Shown piece by piece: positions 9,259-17,211 of a DNA stretch of 64,000 nucleotides. The stretch is from Aureimonas altamirensis (GTDB taxonomy: Bacteria; Pseudomonadota; Alphaproteobacteria; Rhizobiales; Rhizobiaceae), in the NCBI RefSeq assembly GCF_023702225.1, contig NZ_JAMQCO010000003.1:258435-322434 (forward strand), in the 5' to 3' direction. Each line of letters starts with the position of its first letter. Position 1 is the stretch's first letter. Below the pieces are notes generated by a model that saw only the letters and a list, made by a program, of their open reading frames with translations, did no database searches and was not told the DNA's origin. Made by a program: the position numbers and the translations under genes.

Positions 9259-10013
9259 CGCCCGGTCTCCGCCAAGGCAAGGCCACTGCCGGGGCGCCAT
9301 GCCTCGGGCGGGGTCATGGCCGGTTCGACATAGGAAAAATAGAGCGCGTCGAGCTGCGCCCAAAGCACGTCGCACTTGAAGCGCAGGGCATTCAAAACCG
9401 CCTCCTGTTCTTCCGGCCGGCGGGCGTTGTCGATGCAGTAATGCAGCGCGAAGTCGGAATCCTGCTTCGCCTGCACCGGCCGCTTGTCGAAATAGGCAAG
9501 GGTTTCCCGCGTTATGAAGGGATAATGCTCCAACATGCCCCGCACGCGCTCGCCGATGACCGTCGGCGAGAAAAGCTCCGTCAGCGACGAGGCGACGGCC
9601 TCCAGCAGCGTCCTGTCCCGTACGAAATGCACATAGGCATCGACGGCGAAACGGGTTGCCGGCAGGATTCCCTTCCCTGCCACGACATAGGCTTCGTCCA
9701 GCCCGACGCCGCGTCCGAGGGCGATCCACTTCTCGATCCCGCCGGGCTCGCTGCCGTCGCCATCATGGTCGATGATGCGGCGGCGCCATTCCCGGCGCAG
9801 CTCAGGCGTCGTCAGGCGACTGAGGATGATGGAATCCTTCACCGGGATCATCGACTGATAGTAATAGCGGTTGAGCGCCCAGGCCTGCACCTGGCTCTTG
9901 GACAGCTTGCCCGTATGCAACAGGCGGTGGAAGGGGTGCAAATTATGATAGCGCTCGGCGCCGATCCGCCGCAGCGCCGCCTCGAATTCATCCGCGTTCA
10001 GAAGCGGCTTCAT
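9255..10013 (-). CDS. pqqC: Pyrroloquinoline-quinone synthase PqqC
   Basis: A 252-residue cofactor-less oxidase of the haem-oxygenase-like fold that carries out the last ring closure and eight-electron oxidation giving PQQ. The motifs YHNLHPFHRLLHTGKL, NRYYYQSMIP, IIDHDG and FALHYCID are those of PqqC, and the histidines and tyrosines lining its active site are present. The start overlaps the pqqB stop by 4 bp. No PQQ-dependent dehydrogenase is encoded in the window, so the consumer of the cofactor lies elsewhere. Confidence 0.95.
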   Translation of the reverse strand: MKPLLNADEFEAALRRIGAERYHNLHPFHRLLHTGKLSKSQVQAWALNRYYYQSMIPVKDSIILSRLTTPELRREWRRRIIDHDGDGSEPGGIEKWIALGRGVGLDEAYVVAGKGILPATRFAVDAYVHFVRDRTLLEAVASSLTELFSPTVIGERVRGMLEHYPFITRETLAYFDKRPVQAKQDSDFALHYCIDNARRPEEQEAVLNALRFKCDVLWAQLDALYFSYVEPAMTPPEAWRPGSGLALAETGR

Positions 10014-10966
10014 GGAACAAGCTCCAGCCCGTCATGGGCGACGCGCCAGCCGCACGCCTCCACGCGGTCGCGTTCTTCCGATCCCTCGACGAGGATCGGG
10101 TTGGTGTTGTTGATGTGGATATAGATCTTCTCGCCGATGCCGAGCCCTTCGAAGGCTCGAAGGCTTCCGCCCGACCCGGAGATCGGTACATGGCCCATGC
10201 GCCGGCCGGTCTTCGTGCCGACGCCGGCCGCCTCCATCTCGCCGTCGGTGAAAACGGTGCCGTCGAACAGGATTGCGTCCGCACCGGACAGGCGGCGAAG
10301 CACATCGTCCGTGATCTCGGCGCATCCCGGTATGTAGTAGATCGATCGCCCGCCGGCCGAAAGGCGAAGGCCGACAGTCATTTCGCCGACCTCGCCGACA
10401 GTCACGTCGCCCTTTTCCAGGTACAGCGGAACCTTGCCGGGCACGGCGAACATCTCGACCGTCAATCCGGGCACCGGCTCGAACGGCGCGTCCAGCGGCA
10501 CGCCGATCCGCTCGACGCAATCCTTCGACAAGACCTCGAAGATCGGATTCGCGGCGATCACATCCATCACTCCCGCGGTTCCATAAAGAGTCAAGGGCTG
10601 GCGCTCGCGCAGTGTCAGGAGCCCTGCCACGTGGTCGACATCGCCGTTCGTCACCAATGCGGCGGCAATGGCAGAGGCTCGCCGCGCACCATGCGCCGCG
10701 GCGGCGCTGGCCGCCATGGACGGAGTGGACAGAATCTGCTGGCGCAGATCGGGCGATGCGTTGACGAGAAGCCAGTTTTCGCCATCGGCCGTCGCGACTA
10801 TCGAGGATTGGGTCCGCGCCTGCACTCTCGGGTCGCCGCGCCAGGCAAGGGCGCAGACGTCACAGTTGCAGTTCCACTGCGGGTAGCCGCCCCCGGCAGC
10901 GGAACCCAGCACGGTCAATCGCAGGCGGCCTTCCGGCCGCCCACGATCGACTGATTGCCCGGGCAA
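10010..10966 (-). CDS. pqqB: PQQ biosynthesis protein PqqB
   Basis: A metallo-beta-lactamase-fold protein of up to 318 residues, reported to hydroxylate the cross-linked tyrosine during PQQ synthesis. The family start motif RLTVLGSAAGGGYPQWNCNCDVC is present, with the usual cysteine cluster. The frame contains no nearby ATG. A TTG directly after the pqqA stop gives the version drawn here. Homologues begin at the RLTVLG segment, so translation may actually begin at a CTG or TTG near 10921-10912, after the hairpin at 10924-10941 and a GGAAGG. The start is therefore uncertain; the body of the gene is not. Confidence 0.93.
   Translation of the reverse strand: MPGQSVDRGRPEGRLRLTVLGSAAGGGYPQWNCNCDVCALAWRGDPRVQARTQSSIVATADGENWLLVNASPDLRQQILSTPSMAASAAAAHGARRASAIAAALVTNGDVDHVAGLLTLRERQPLTLYGTAGVMDVIAANPIFEVLSKDCVERIGVPLDAPFEPVPGLTVEMFAVPGKVPLYLEKGDVTVGEVGEMTVGLRLSAGGRSIYYIPGCAEITDDVLRRLSGADAILFDGTVFTDGEMEAAGVGTKTGRRMGHVPISGSGGSLRAFEGLGIGEKIYIHINNTNPILVEGSEERDRVEACGWRVAHDGLELVP
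10924..10941 (-). promoter_or_regulatory. GNRA-capped hairpin between pqqA and the pqqB body
   Basis: On the transcribed strand the sequence is GGCGGCC-GGAA-GGCCGCC: seven perfect G-C pairs closed by a GGAA loop, which fits the GNRA rule. There is no U tract, so it is not a classical terminator. In other bacteria pqqA mRNA is more abundant than the downstream message; a stable hairpin here could protect the pqqA 3' end or slow passage into pqqB. It also overlaps the ambiguous pqqB start region. Confidence 0.55.
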
Positions 10967-11044
10967 TCAGAATTCAATCGGCATGTAGCCGTTGATTTCC
11001 ATTGCCACGCATACTTCGACGATAGCCGGTTTGTTCCAGGCCAT
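10967..11044 (-). CDS. pqqA: PQQ precursor peptide PqqA
   Basis: A 25-residue peptide, too short for standard gene finding. It reads MAWNKPAIVEVCVAMEINGY followed by MPIEF. Glu16 and Tyr20 are the conserved E-x3-Y pair that becomes the PQQ skeleton after PqqE cross-linking and proteolysis. It is the first gene of pqqABCDE; the start is preceded by GGGAGAAAT. The stop TGA touches the TTG proposed for pqqB. Confidence 0.95.
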   Translation of the reverse strand: MAWNKPAIVEVCVAMEINGYMPIEF

Positions 11045-11117
11045 GATATTTCTCCCATTCTCGGACGCGCGCAGAATGCCCGCGTTACGTCTCGTAATAG
11101 GTGCCCACTGAATGACG

Positions 11118-11145
11118 ATATTAAAGACCTTGACGATCACGTAAA
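11118..11145 (-). promoter_or_regulatory. Candidate pqq promoter
   Basis: On the minus strand TTTACG and TAATAT are separated by 16 bp, 74 bp upstream of the pqqA ATG. This is the best sigma-70-like pair in the 125-bp gap between the asparaginase stop and pqqA. It is a pattern match only. Confidence 0.35.
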
Positions 11146-11169
11146 GGCGAGAATTCTTCCCTGACCCGG

Positions 11170-12180
11170 TCAGAAGTTCCAGGGCCGGTCCGGCCGGACC
11201 TCCCCGACGCTCTGCTTTTCCCAGTTGCGCAGGGTCGTACGGGCCTCCCCATCGAAGGTTTCGGCGAGATTTCGGTCCACCTTGCGGAAAAGGCCCGCCA
11301 GAAGGGCCGAGACGGCGCTTTCGGCGGCCCGCGTGGTGCCGTCCTCGGCCTTCAGGGCAATACCGAGCCCCAGTTCCGGCACCGCGCCGCAGAAGACCCC
11401 TTCCGCCCCTGTCTTCACGAAGACGCGGCCTTGCCCCGCTTCGATCAGCGCCTTGCATTTGCGGGCCGTGCCCGACATCGCAAACGGATGGGCAATGCAA
11501 GCACGGATCAGCCTTTGTCCCGCTGCGGCCCTGCCGGCATCGATGCCCTGCCCCGCGACGAGGCGCGCGAAGGCGGTGGCGAAGCTGGACAGTGGCGCGG
11601 CATAAGTGGGGATGGAGCAGCCGTCGATGCCGCAGGCATCCTCGCTCAATTGCGCACCGGTCGTCTCCGCGATCGCCGCGCGCGCACGGCGCTGAACCGG
11701 ATGGGTGGCCGTGACGTAGCCCGCCGTCTCCTCGCCCATATGTACGGCGGTGCAGAGGAAACCGGCATGCTTTCCGGAGCAGTTGTTGTGCAGGGCCGTC
11801 GGCGCACCGCCGCTGCGGGCAAGCTCCAGCGCGACCGGCAGATCGAAGGGCCAGTGGCAGCCGCATTCGAGCTGCGCGGGATCCAGCCCGCCCTTGGCCA
11901 GCATCTCGCGCGCCGCCATCACATGGGCCTCTTCGCCCGAATGGGAGGCGCAGGCCATCGCCAGTTCCTCGTCGGAGAAGCCGGAAGCGTCGGCAGCGCC
12001 CGTCTCGATCAGGGGAAGCGCCTGCAGCACCTTGACCGCCGAGCGCGGGAAAACGGCCCGCTCGACGTCTCCCAGCGCCACGACGTTGCGCCCGGCCGCG
12101 TCCGTGACGCTCACATGCACGCGGTGGTGGCTTTCCACCAGCGCCCCGCGTGTGACCTCGATGATCATCGGATCGGCCAT
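11170..12180 (-). CDS. L-asparaginase II, Rhizobium etli (ReAV) type
   Basis: A 336-residue asparaginase of the PF06089 family, unrelated to the E. coli enzymes. It hydrolyses asparagine to aspartate and ammonia. The paired Ser-Lys motif appears as FPRSAVK (Ser47, Lys50), Ser81 lies in CASHSGEEAH, and NNCSGKHAG supplies Cys134 and Lys137. Another conserved cysteine is in GIDGCSIPTYA. These match, with an offset of one, the residues I recall for the structurally studied R. etli enzyme. There is no signal peptide. It diverges from the PfkB kinase across 128 bp. Confidence 0.88.
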   Translation of the reverse strand: MADPMIIEVTRGALVESHHRVHVSVTDAAGRNVVALGDVERAVFPRSAVKVLQALPLIETGAADASGFSDEELAMACASHSGEEAHVMAAREMLAKGGLDPAQLECGCHWPFDLPVALELARSGGAPTALHNNCSGKHAGFLCTAVHMGEETAGYVTATHPVQRRARAAIAETTGAQLSEDACGIDGCSIPTYAAPLSSFATAFARLVAGQGIDAGRAAAGQRLIRACIAHPFAMSGTARKCKALIEAGQGRVFVKTGAEGVFCGAVPELGLGIALKAEDGTTRAAESAVSALLAGLFRKVDRNLAETFDGEARTTLRNWEKQSVGEVRPDRPWNF

Positions 12181-12308
12181 GTCACCTTACCCCGCCTGCC
12201 GGATTTGCCGTCGCTGTAACAGCCGGGCGCGGCCTGCGCCAGTAACGGGCGGTATTCGCCCGCATTGTTTTTTGCTATCGCAGGCGACGATGAGACGGGA
12301 GGGATTGC

Positions 12309-13262
12309 ATGTTCCTGAGTTGCGGCGACGCACTGTTCGACCTGTTCGAAGTCCAGGATGGCCGTGGGCCGGCATCGGTGGCGCTGGACGGTCGCGTCGG
12401 CGGCTCGCCCCTCAACGTCGCCCTCGGCCTTGCCCGGCTCGGCCATCCCAGCGCTTTCTTCACCAAGGTTTCGGACGATCTGTTCGGTCGCCGCATCCGG
12501 GCCTTCATGCAGGAGGAAGGTATCGACCAGCGTTTCCTGGTGCCCACCACGCGAGGCACGACGCTGGCTGTCGTATCGCTGTCGCCGGAAGGCACCCCGC
12601 ATTACGATTTCCATATCGAGGGGACCGCAGACCGCTCGGTCGAGGTAGCCGACGTGCCGGAGCATTTTCCGGACGATCTTTCGGCCATCCACATCGCGTC
12701 CTATTCTACCGTGACGGAGCCCACCGCCTCGGCGCTGCTGCATCTTGTCGGTCAGGAGTCGGGCAGGCGCTTCATTTCCTACGATCCCAACATCCGCGCC
12801 ACGATCGAGCCGGATCTCGACCTGTGGCGCGACCGTGTGTCGCGCATCCTGCCCAAGGCAACGCTGGTGAAGGCCAGCGAAGAGGATCTGCAGCAGATCC
12901 ATCCCGGGCGCTCGCTGGATTCCATCCTGTCGGACTGGATGTCGGCGGGGCCCGCCATCGCGCTGGTGACGCGCGGAGAAAACGGAGCCATCGCGGCCAC
13001 GGCCGGCGGACACGAGGTCCAACTGCCGGGTATCGCCGTGACGGTGGTCGATACGGTGGGTGCGGGGGATACGTTCCAGGCGGCGACGCTGGCCTGCCTG
13101 GGAGAGCATGGCCGCCTGAGCCGTGAAGGCGTCGTGGCCATGTCGCCGGCCGACCTGGAAGATCTGGTCGGCTTCGCCATCCGTGCCGCAGCGATCACCT
13201 GCGGGCGGCGCGGAGCCGACCTTCCGCGCCGGGCGGACCTGGGGCTGCAGCCGCTTGCCTGA
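12309..13262 (+). CDS. PfkB-family carbohydrate kinase (fructokinase-like)
   Basis: A 317-residue ribokinase-fold sugar kinase. Signature 1 is the GGSPLNVALGLARLG segment near residue 35, and signature 2 is DTVGAGDTFQA, whose Asp near 254 is the catalytic base. The start FLSCGDALFDLF resembles bacterial fructokinases, but PfkB substrates are hard to tell from sequence. No sugar transporter or regulator adjoins it. ATG 12309 directly follows GGGAGGGATTGC. A strong hairpin separates its stop from the convergent porin gene. Confidence 0.8.
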   Translation: MFLSCGDALFDLFEVQDGRGPASVALDGRVGGSPLNVALGLARLGHPSAFFTKVSDDLFGRRIRAFMQEEGIDQRFLVPTTRGTTLAVVSLSPEGTPHYDFHIEGTADRSVEVADVPEHFPDDLSAIHIASYSTVTEPTASALLHLVGQESGRRFISYDPNIRATIEPDLDLWRDRVSRILPKATLVKASEEDLQQIHPGRSLDSILSDWMSAGPAIALVTRGENGAIAATAGGHEVQLPGIAVTVVDTVGAGDTFQAATLACLGEHGRLSREGVVAMSPADLEDLVGFAIRAAAITCGRRGADLPRRADLGLQPLA

Positions 13263-13275
13263 TCGGACGCGGCGA

Positions 13276-13298
13276 CCGCCGGCCTCGATGGCCGGCGG
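13276..13298. terminator. Hairpin between convergent kinase and outer membrane gene
   Basis: Perfect 9-bp arms CCGCCGGCC and GGCCGGCGG with a 5-base loop, 13 bp after the kinase stop and 23 bp from the stop of the opposing gene. No T tract follows on either strand, so termination efficiency is uncertain. Confidence 0.5.
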
Positions 13299-13321
13299 CG
13301 CGTTCAAGAAGGTCCGTCCGC

Positions 13322-14083
13322 TCAGTTGAAGCGGTAGGAAGCCTTGGCCCAAACGGTGTGGAAATCCAGGCTGTTGCCGGACGTCGCCGTGAGGGATTCC
13401 GTCGCGATGCTCGATCCGGCCGGCGTGTACTTCACCTTCGTGTCGGACTTGCCGAGATCGGTGTAGAGATATTCCAGGCCGACCGACACGTTCTGTGCAA
13501 CCAGGTAATCGAGGCCCGCGCCGAGCGCGTAGCCGAAATCCTTGGTGTCTTCTTCCAGCGAGACGTTATAGGTCGTGCCGCCGGAAGAAACGCTGCTGTT
13601 GCCGATCAGGTCGTTGGACACCTTGGCGAAGGCGAGACCGCCCGTCGCGAAGACGGCGAAGCGATCCGACGTCAGGCCGGCCTTGGCGCGCAGGGTGCCC
13701 AGGAAGTCGATGTCCTGCTTGGAGCCGAACTCCTGCCCGAACTGGGTGAAGTTGGCGTAGGAGTTGGCGTCGACGTAATTGATGTCGGCGATGGCGCCGA
13801 CGATGAAATTGTCGATCTGGTGGTCGTAACCGGCATGAACGCCCAGTACCACGCCTGCTTCGCCGTCCTTGCTGCCGCCCGCGAAGGACGAGCCGGCGGA
13901 CGAGAACAGGCCCGAATCGCGGCTGAGCGCCGCGCCGGCCTGGCCGCCGACATAGAAGCCGGTCCAGGTGAAGCCGGTATCGTAGGCCATCGGCGCCGCG
14001 ATGGGATCGTTGTAGATGATGTCCGCGGCGAGAGCCGGGGTGGCGAGGGCCGAAACGGCCAGGAGAAGGGCGATGCGCTTCAT
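13322..14083 (-). CDS. Outer membrane beta-barrel protein, Omp25/Omp31-like
   Basis: A 253-residue outer membrane protein. Residues 1-19 form a signal peptide ending ATPALA. The mature part opens with PIAAPMAYDTGFTWTGFYVGGQAG, which is typical of the Omp25/31 barrel of Brucella and Bartonella relatives. Alternating hydrophobic strands follow and the end ASYRFN gives the aromatic C-terminal signal. The family contributes to envelope integrity; it is not known to transport a particular substrate. The 198 bp upstream, to the divergent cytochrome gene, should hold its promoter. Confidence 0.88.
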   Translation of the reverse strand: MKRIALLLAVSALATPALAADIIYNDPIAAPMAYDTGFTWTGFYVGGQAGAALSRDSGLFSSAGSSFAGGSKDGEAGVVLGVHAGYDHQIDNFIVGAIADINYVDANSYANFTQFGQEFGSKQDIDFLGTLRAKAGLTSDRFAVFATGGLAFAKVSNDLIGNSSVSSGGTTYNVSLEEDTKDFGYALGAGLDYLVAQNVSVGLEYLYTDLGKSDTKVKYTPAGSSIATESLTATSGNSLDFHTVWAKASYRFN

Positions 14084-14281
14084 GTGTCAGGATGCTCCAG
14101 AAACCCGTCGCGCACCACCGAAAGGCTTATGCGGCGCGACCCCGCTCCTTTAGAGGAATAATCCCTAACCGCCTGCTAAGAAGCATGGTTAACCGGAGAA
14201 TCCGCACAGGGAGATTGCCAAGCCCCGATCCTTGTCCTTATTCTAAACCCTGGCTGGGCGCCGCAAGTCTTTGGAGGAAGC

Positions 14282-14722
14282 ATGCGGAAAGCGACATTCG
14301 TCGCGGGAGCCTGGCTTGTCCTTGCGCTCTCTTCGCCCGTGACGGCTCAGGAGATCGGCGACCCGGTCGCCGGCGAGAAGGTCTTCAAGCGTTGCATGGC
14401 CTGTCATGCCGTCGGGGCAGGCGCCGCCAACAAGGTGGGGCCCGAACTCAACGGCATCATCGGCGAGAAGCCCGGCGAGGTGGAGGGATTCCGCTTTTCG
14501 CCCGATCTCGTCGCCTGGGGCGAGGGCAAGGTCTGGAACGCCGAACTGATGGCGCAGTGGCTGCAAAACCCCAAGGCCGTGGTACCGAAGACAAAGATGA
14601 TCTTTCCCGGCATCAAGAAGGAGCAGGAGTTGAAGGACATCACGGCCTATCTGGCCGGCTTCGACGAAAGCGGCGCCCCGCGCGACCCGGCGGAAGCGCT
14701 TAAGGCGGCCGGGGGCAACTGA
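14282..14722 (+). CDS. Periplasmic class I c-type cytochrome
   Basis: A 146-residue exported cytochrome c. Residues 1-22 are a signal peptide cut after TAQ. The haem is bound by Cys38, Cys41 and His42 (CMACH); Met106 in KTKMIFPG is the sixth ligand. It resembles the mitochondrial/c2-type cytochromes of alphaproteobacteria, which shuttle electrons between the bc1 complex and oxidases. The start is preceded by GGAGGAAGC. The nearest redox gene is the COX4-like subunit about 14 kb away, so there is no operon evidence for a partner. Confidence 0.9.
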   Translation: MRKATFVAGAWLVLALSSPVTAQEIGDPVAGEKVFKRCMACHAVGAGAANKVGPELNGIIGEKPGEVEGFRFSPDLVAWGEGKVWNAELMAQWLQNPKAVVPKTKMIFPGIKKEQELKDITAYLAGFDESGAPRDPAEALKAAGGN

Positions 14723-14823
14723 GCTGCCTTCCGGCGACGGCCGGTTCGTTCCGGCCGCGCCACTTGATTACCCTGCCCAAGATGGTCAGATTTCGATCTC
14801 CAGCGACTGGAGGATCAGGCATC

Positions 14824-15249
14824 ATGCGTATCGGCGGAGTGACCATCGGGCAGGCATCGCGTGACAGCGGCATCAAGGCGCCGACCATCCGCTACTATGA
14901 ATCCATAGGGCTCCTGCCCTCCCCGTCCCGCACCGAGGGCAACCGCCGCCTCTACGACGGGGCGGACCTGCGCCGGCTGCGTTTCATCCGGCACGCGCGC
15001 GAGCTCGGTTTCGAGATCGAGCCGATCCGCGAATTGCTGGACCTCGCGCAGGAACCGGACCGGCCCTGCGAGGGGGCGGACAGGATAGCCATGTCGCATT
15101 TGTCCGAGATCGACAGCAAGATCGCCAGGCTGACCGCGCTCCGGTCCGAAATCGCCCGCATGCTTGCCTGCGATCACGGGAGCATCGGCGAGTGCAGGGT
15201 GATCGAGGTGCTTGCCGATCACGACAAGTGCATCGCGCACGATCACTGA
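14824..15249 (+). CDS. MerR-family metal sensor, ZntR/CadR type
   Basis: A 141-residue MerR regulator that would activate a promoter with an over-long spacer on metal binding. The helix-turn-helix and wing are RYYESIGLLP and NRRLYDGADL. The metal site has Cys82, Cys116, His118 and Cys124, with the loop CDHGSIGEC. A cysteine at the Cys82 position is characteristic of the divalent-metal sensors (ZntR), whereas CueR has serine there. The tail also holds Cys136 and histidines. This points to Zn, Cd or Pb rather than copper. No efflux ATPase adjoins it. ATG 14824 is chosen because the earlier in-frame codons lie in the leader. Confidence 0.82.
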   Translation: MRIGGVTIGQASRDSGIKAPTIRYYESIGLLPSPSRTEGNRRLYDGADLRRLRFIRHARELGFEIEPIRELLDLAQEPDRPCEGADRIAMSHLSEIDSKIARLTALRSEIARMLACDHGSIGECRVIEVLADHDKCIAHDH

Positions 15250-15368
15250 GTATCGGCAAGAGCGACACTAATAAGACTTGGAAAAGCCTTCATCCTACGG
15301 TTGAAGCGTGGCGCGGTTCCCGCACTATCGTATCTCCCCCATCCCAAGTCAGGCCACGCGCGACAATC

Positions 15369-16499
15369 ATGGCTTCCCGCTCAGTTCCCGATCTTGCGCC
15401 GATGGCGGAAAGCGATACGCAGGCTCGGCTGGATGCCCTCGATCTCTACGAGATCATGGATACGCCGGCCGAAGTCGAGTTCGACGACATCGCTCATCTT
15501 GCAGCCGACATCTGCGAATCGGCGACGGCGCTGGTCAGCCTGGTCGCCGAGGAACGGCAATGGTTCAAGGCGCGTGTCGGCTTCGATGCCTGCCAGACCC
15601 CCATCGGCCAGTCGATCTGCGTTCATGCGCTGCAGCGGCCGGGCCTGCTCGTCATTCCGGACCTGACGGCAGACCCCCGGTCTATGGAGAACACGCTCGT
15701 GACGGGCCCTCCCCATATTCGATTCTATGCAGGTGCGCGGCTGGAAACGCCGGAAGGCATCGGCATAGGAACGCTGTGCGTACTGGACGACAAGCCCCGC
15801 CCCGACGGCTTGACCGATCGCCAGGCCAGCAGCCTGGAACGGCTTGCACGGCAGGTGATGACGCAGTTTGCGTTGCGCCGCGCGATCAATGAGCGTGATG
15901 CGGCCGAAGAGCGTCGGCGTTTTCTCAACGAGGAACTGGCGCACCGCATGAAGAACACGATGGCGACCGTGCAGGCCATCGCCACGCAGACATTGCGCGG
16001 CGTGACCGAAAGGGAGGCGGTCGAGGCGTTCGGCAAGCGGCTCCACGCCATCGCTTCCGCGCATGGGGTCCTGCTGCAGCGCAGCTGGTCCGGCGCGTCC
16101 ATGGCGGCTGTCGTCGAGGCGATGGTCGGCACATTCGACTTGGACGAGAGGTTCGATCTATCCGGTCCCCCGGTCGATCTGGCGCCCCGCGCTACCTTGT
16201 CGCTTTCCCTGCTGCTTCACGAGCTTGCGACCAACGCGCTGAAATATGGTTCCCTGTCATCCGAAACGGGCCGCATCGCCATCGGTTGGCGCATAGAACC
16301 CGCCGATGGGGACGACGAGCTGGTTCTGGAATGGCGCGAAAGCGGCGGGCCTCCGCCAAGCGTGCCGCGGGGGCGAGGTTTCGGGTCGCGACTAATTGCC
16401 ATGGGCCTTGCGGGAACGGGCGGGAGCGAGCTTCGTTACCCCGCCGAAGGATTTTTCGCGGTGTTTAAAGCACCGGTGTCGCAAGTAGTGGAATCATAA
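15369..16499 (+). CDS. HWE-family sensor histidine kinase with GAF domain
   Basis: A 376-residue cytoplasmic kinase with no membrane segments. A GAF domain spans about residues 25-170, followed by the phosphoacceptor His192 in AHRMKNTMATVQ. The N box HELATNALKYG (His284) and the WRE at 322-324 are the invariant features that name the HWE family, common in Hyphomicrobiales and often linked to light or general stress signals. The GAF domain lacks an obvious bilin-binding cysteine pattern, so the input is unknown. A later in-frame ATG at 15402 is also possible. The receiver gene follows after 11 bp. Confidence 0.88.
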   Translation: MASRSVPDLAPMAESDTQARLDALDLYEIMDTPAEVEFDDIAHLAADICESATALVSLVAEERQWFKARVGFDACQTPIGQSICVHALQRPGLLVIPDLTADPRSMENTLVTGPPHIRFYAGARLETPEGIGIGTLCVLDDKPRPDGLTDRQASSLERLARQVMTQFALRRAINERDAAEERRRFLNEELAHRMKNTMATVQAIATQTLRGVTEREAVEAFGKRLHAIASAHGVLLQRSWSGASMAAVVEAMVGTFDLDERFDLSGPPVDLAPRATLSLSLLLHELATNALKYGSLSSETGRIAIGWRIEPADGDDELVLEWRESGGPPPSVPRGRGFGSRLIAMGLAGTGGSELRYPAEGFFAVFKAPVSQVVES

Positions 16500-16510
16500 G
16501 GATCGAGCCC

Positions 16511-16888
16511 TTGACCCGAAACGACAGAGAGAAGCGACCAGTCGTTCTCGTCGTCGAGGATGAACCGGTCCTGCGCATGATGGCCGTGGACATGGTGGAA
16601 GATGCCGGCTTCGAGGCCCTTGAGGCCGCGGATGCGACGCAGGCAATCGAAATCCTGCAGGATCGCCTCGATATTCGCATCGTCTTCACCGATATCGACA
16701 TGCCGCGAGGCATGGACGGCATGCGCCTTGCCGCCGCCATCCGGGATCGCTGGCCGCCGATCGAGATCATCCTGACATCAGGCTACGTGACGCCCGACGC
16801 CGACAGTATGCCGGCGCGCAGCGTCTTCTTCCAGAAGCCATATGTCGCCGAGAAGGTCGTCGAGGCCCTGCACCGGATGGCCGCGTAG
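16511..16888 (+). CDS. Stand-alone response regulator receiver
   Basis: A 125-residue CheY-like receiver without an output domain. Glu16 and Asp17 form the acidic pocket, Asp61 in FTDIDMP is the phosphorylation site, and Lys109 in FFQKPY completes it. It begins with TTG, preceded by AAGGA at suitable spacing; no ATG fits. Coupling to the HWE kinase 11 bp upstream makes it the probable phosphate receiver. Similar single-domain regulators act in phosphorelays of the alphaproteobacterial stress response, which is an inference here. Confidence 0.85.
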   Translation: MTRNDREKRPVVLVVEDEPVLRMMAVDMVEDAGFEALEAADATQAIEILQDRLDIRIVFTDIDMPRGMDGMRLAAAIRDRWPPIEIILTSGYVTPDADSMPARSVFFQKPYVAEKVVEALHRMAA

Positions 16889-16926
16889 ACTACCGCCCGG
16901 ACTTGCAGCCGGCCCCTCGATGTTCT

Positions 16927-16940
16927 AATGTATAAACATT
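16927..16940. promoter_or_regulatory. Candidate toxin-antitoxin operator
   Basis: AATGT-ATAA-ACATT is a perfect inverted repeat, AT-rich in GC-rich surroundings, 20 bp upstream of the antitoxin ATG. Phd/YefM antitoxins repress their own promoters by binding short palindromes, so this is the natural candidate. Confidence 0.45.
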
Positions 16941-16959
16941 GCGGCTACGGGCGATTGCG

Positions 16960-17211
16960 ATGATTACCACATTGTCGAGCAGGGAATTCCAGCAGAATGC
17001 CAATCAGGCCCAGAAGGCCGCGCAAACCGGCCCTGTATTCATCACGAACAGGGGGCGCACCGCAAACGTGCTGTTGAGTTATGAGGAGTATCAGCGCATT
17101 ACCGCCCAACGCAAAAGCATCGTCGACGCGTTGGCTATGCGTGGCCTCAGCGAGATCGAATTCGATATCCCGCGTTCCGGCAGTGTAGCCCGCCCCGCCG
17201 AATTCGACTGA
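16960..17211 (+). CDS. Phd/YefM-family antitoxin
   Basis: An 83-residue antitoxin. The N-terminal part TTLSSREFQQNANQAQKAA and FITNRGRTANVLLSYEEY forms the Phd/YefM DNA-binding fold. The C-terminal tail, ending in SVARPAEFD, would wrap the toxin. A start at 16939 (TTG, inside the palindrome) is possible but ATG 16960 fits the family. The stop overlaps the toxin start by one base (TGATG), the usual translational coupling. Confidence 0.88.
   Translation: MITTLSSREFQQNANQAQKAAQTGPVFITNRGRTANVLLSYEEYQRITAQRKSIVDALAMRGLSEIEFDIPRSGSVARPAEFD

Noticed and set aside
14798-14812. CTCCAG-CGA-CTGGAG as a MerR operator
   Set aside because: It is directly over the ribosome binding site and lacks the long-spacer promoter around it; more likely a translation-level or chance structure.
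15290-15345. GGAAC-N16-CGTA on the minus strand, like an alphaproteobacterial stress sigma factor promoter
   Set aside because: The -10 element is off by one base and it points into the 3' end of the MerR gene, with no gene to drive.
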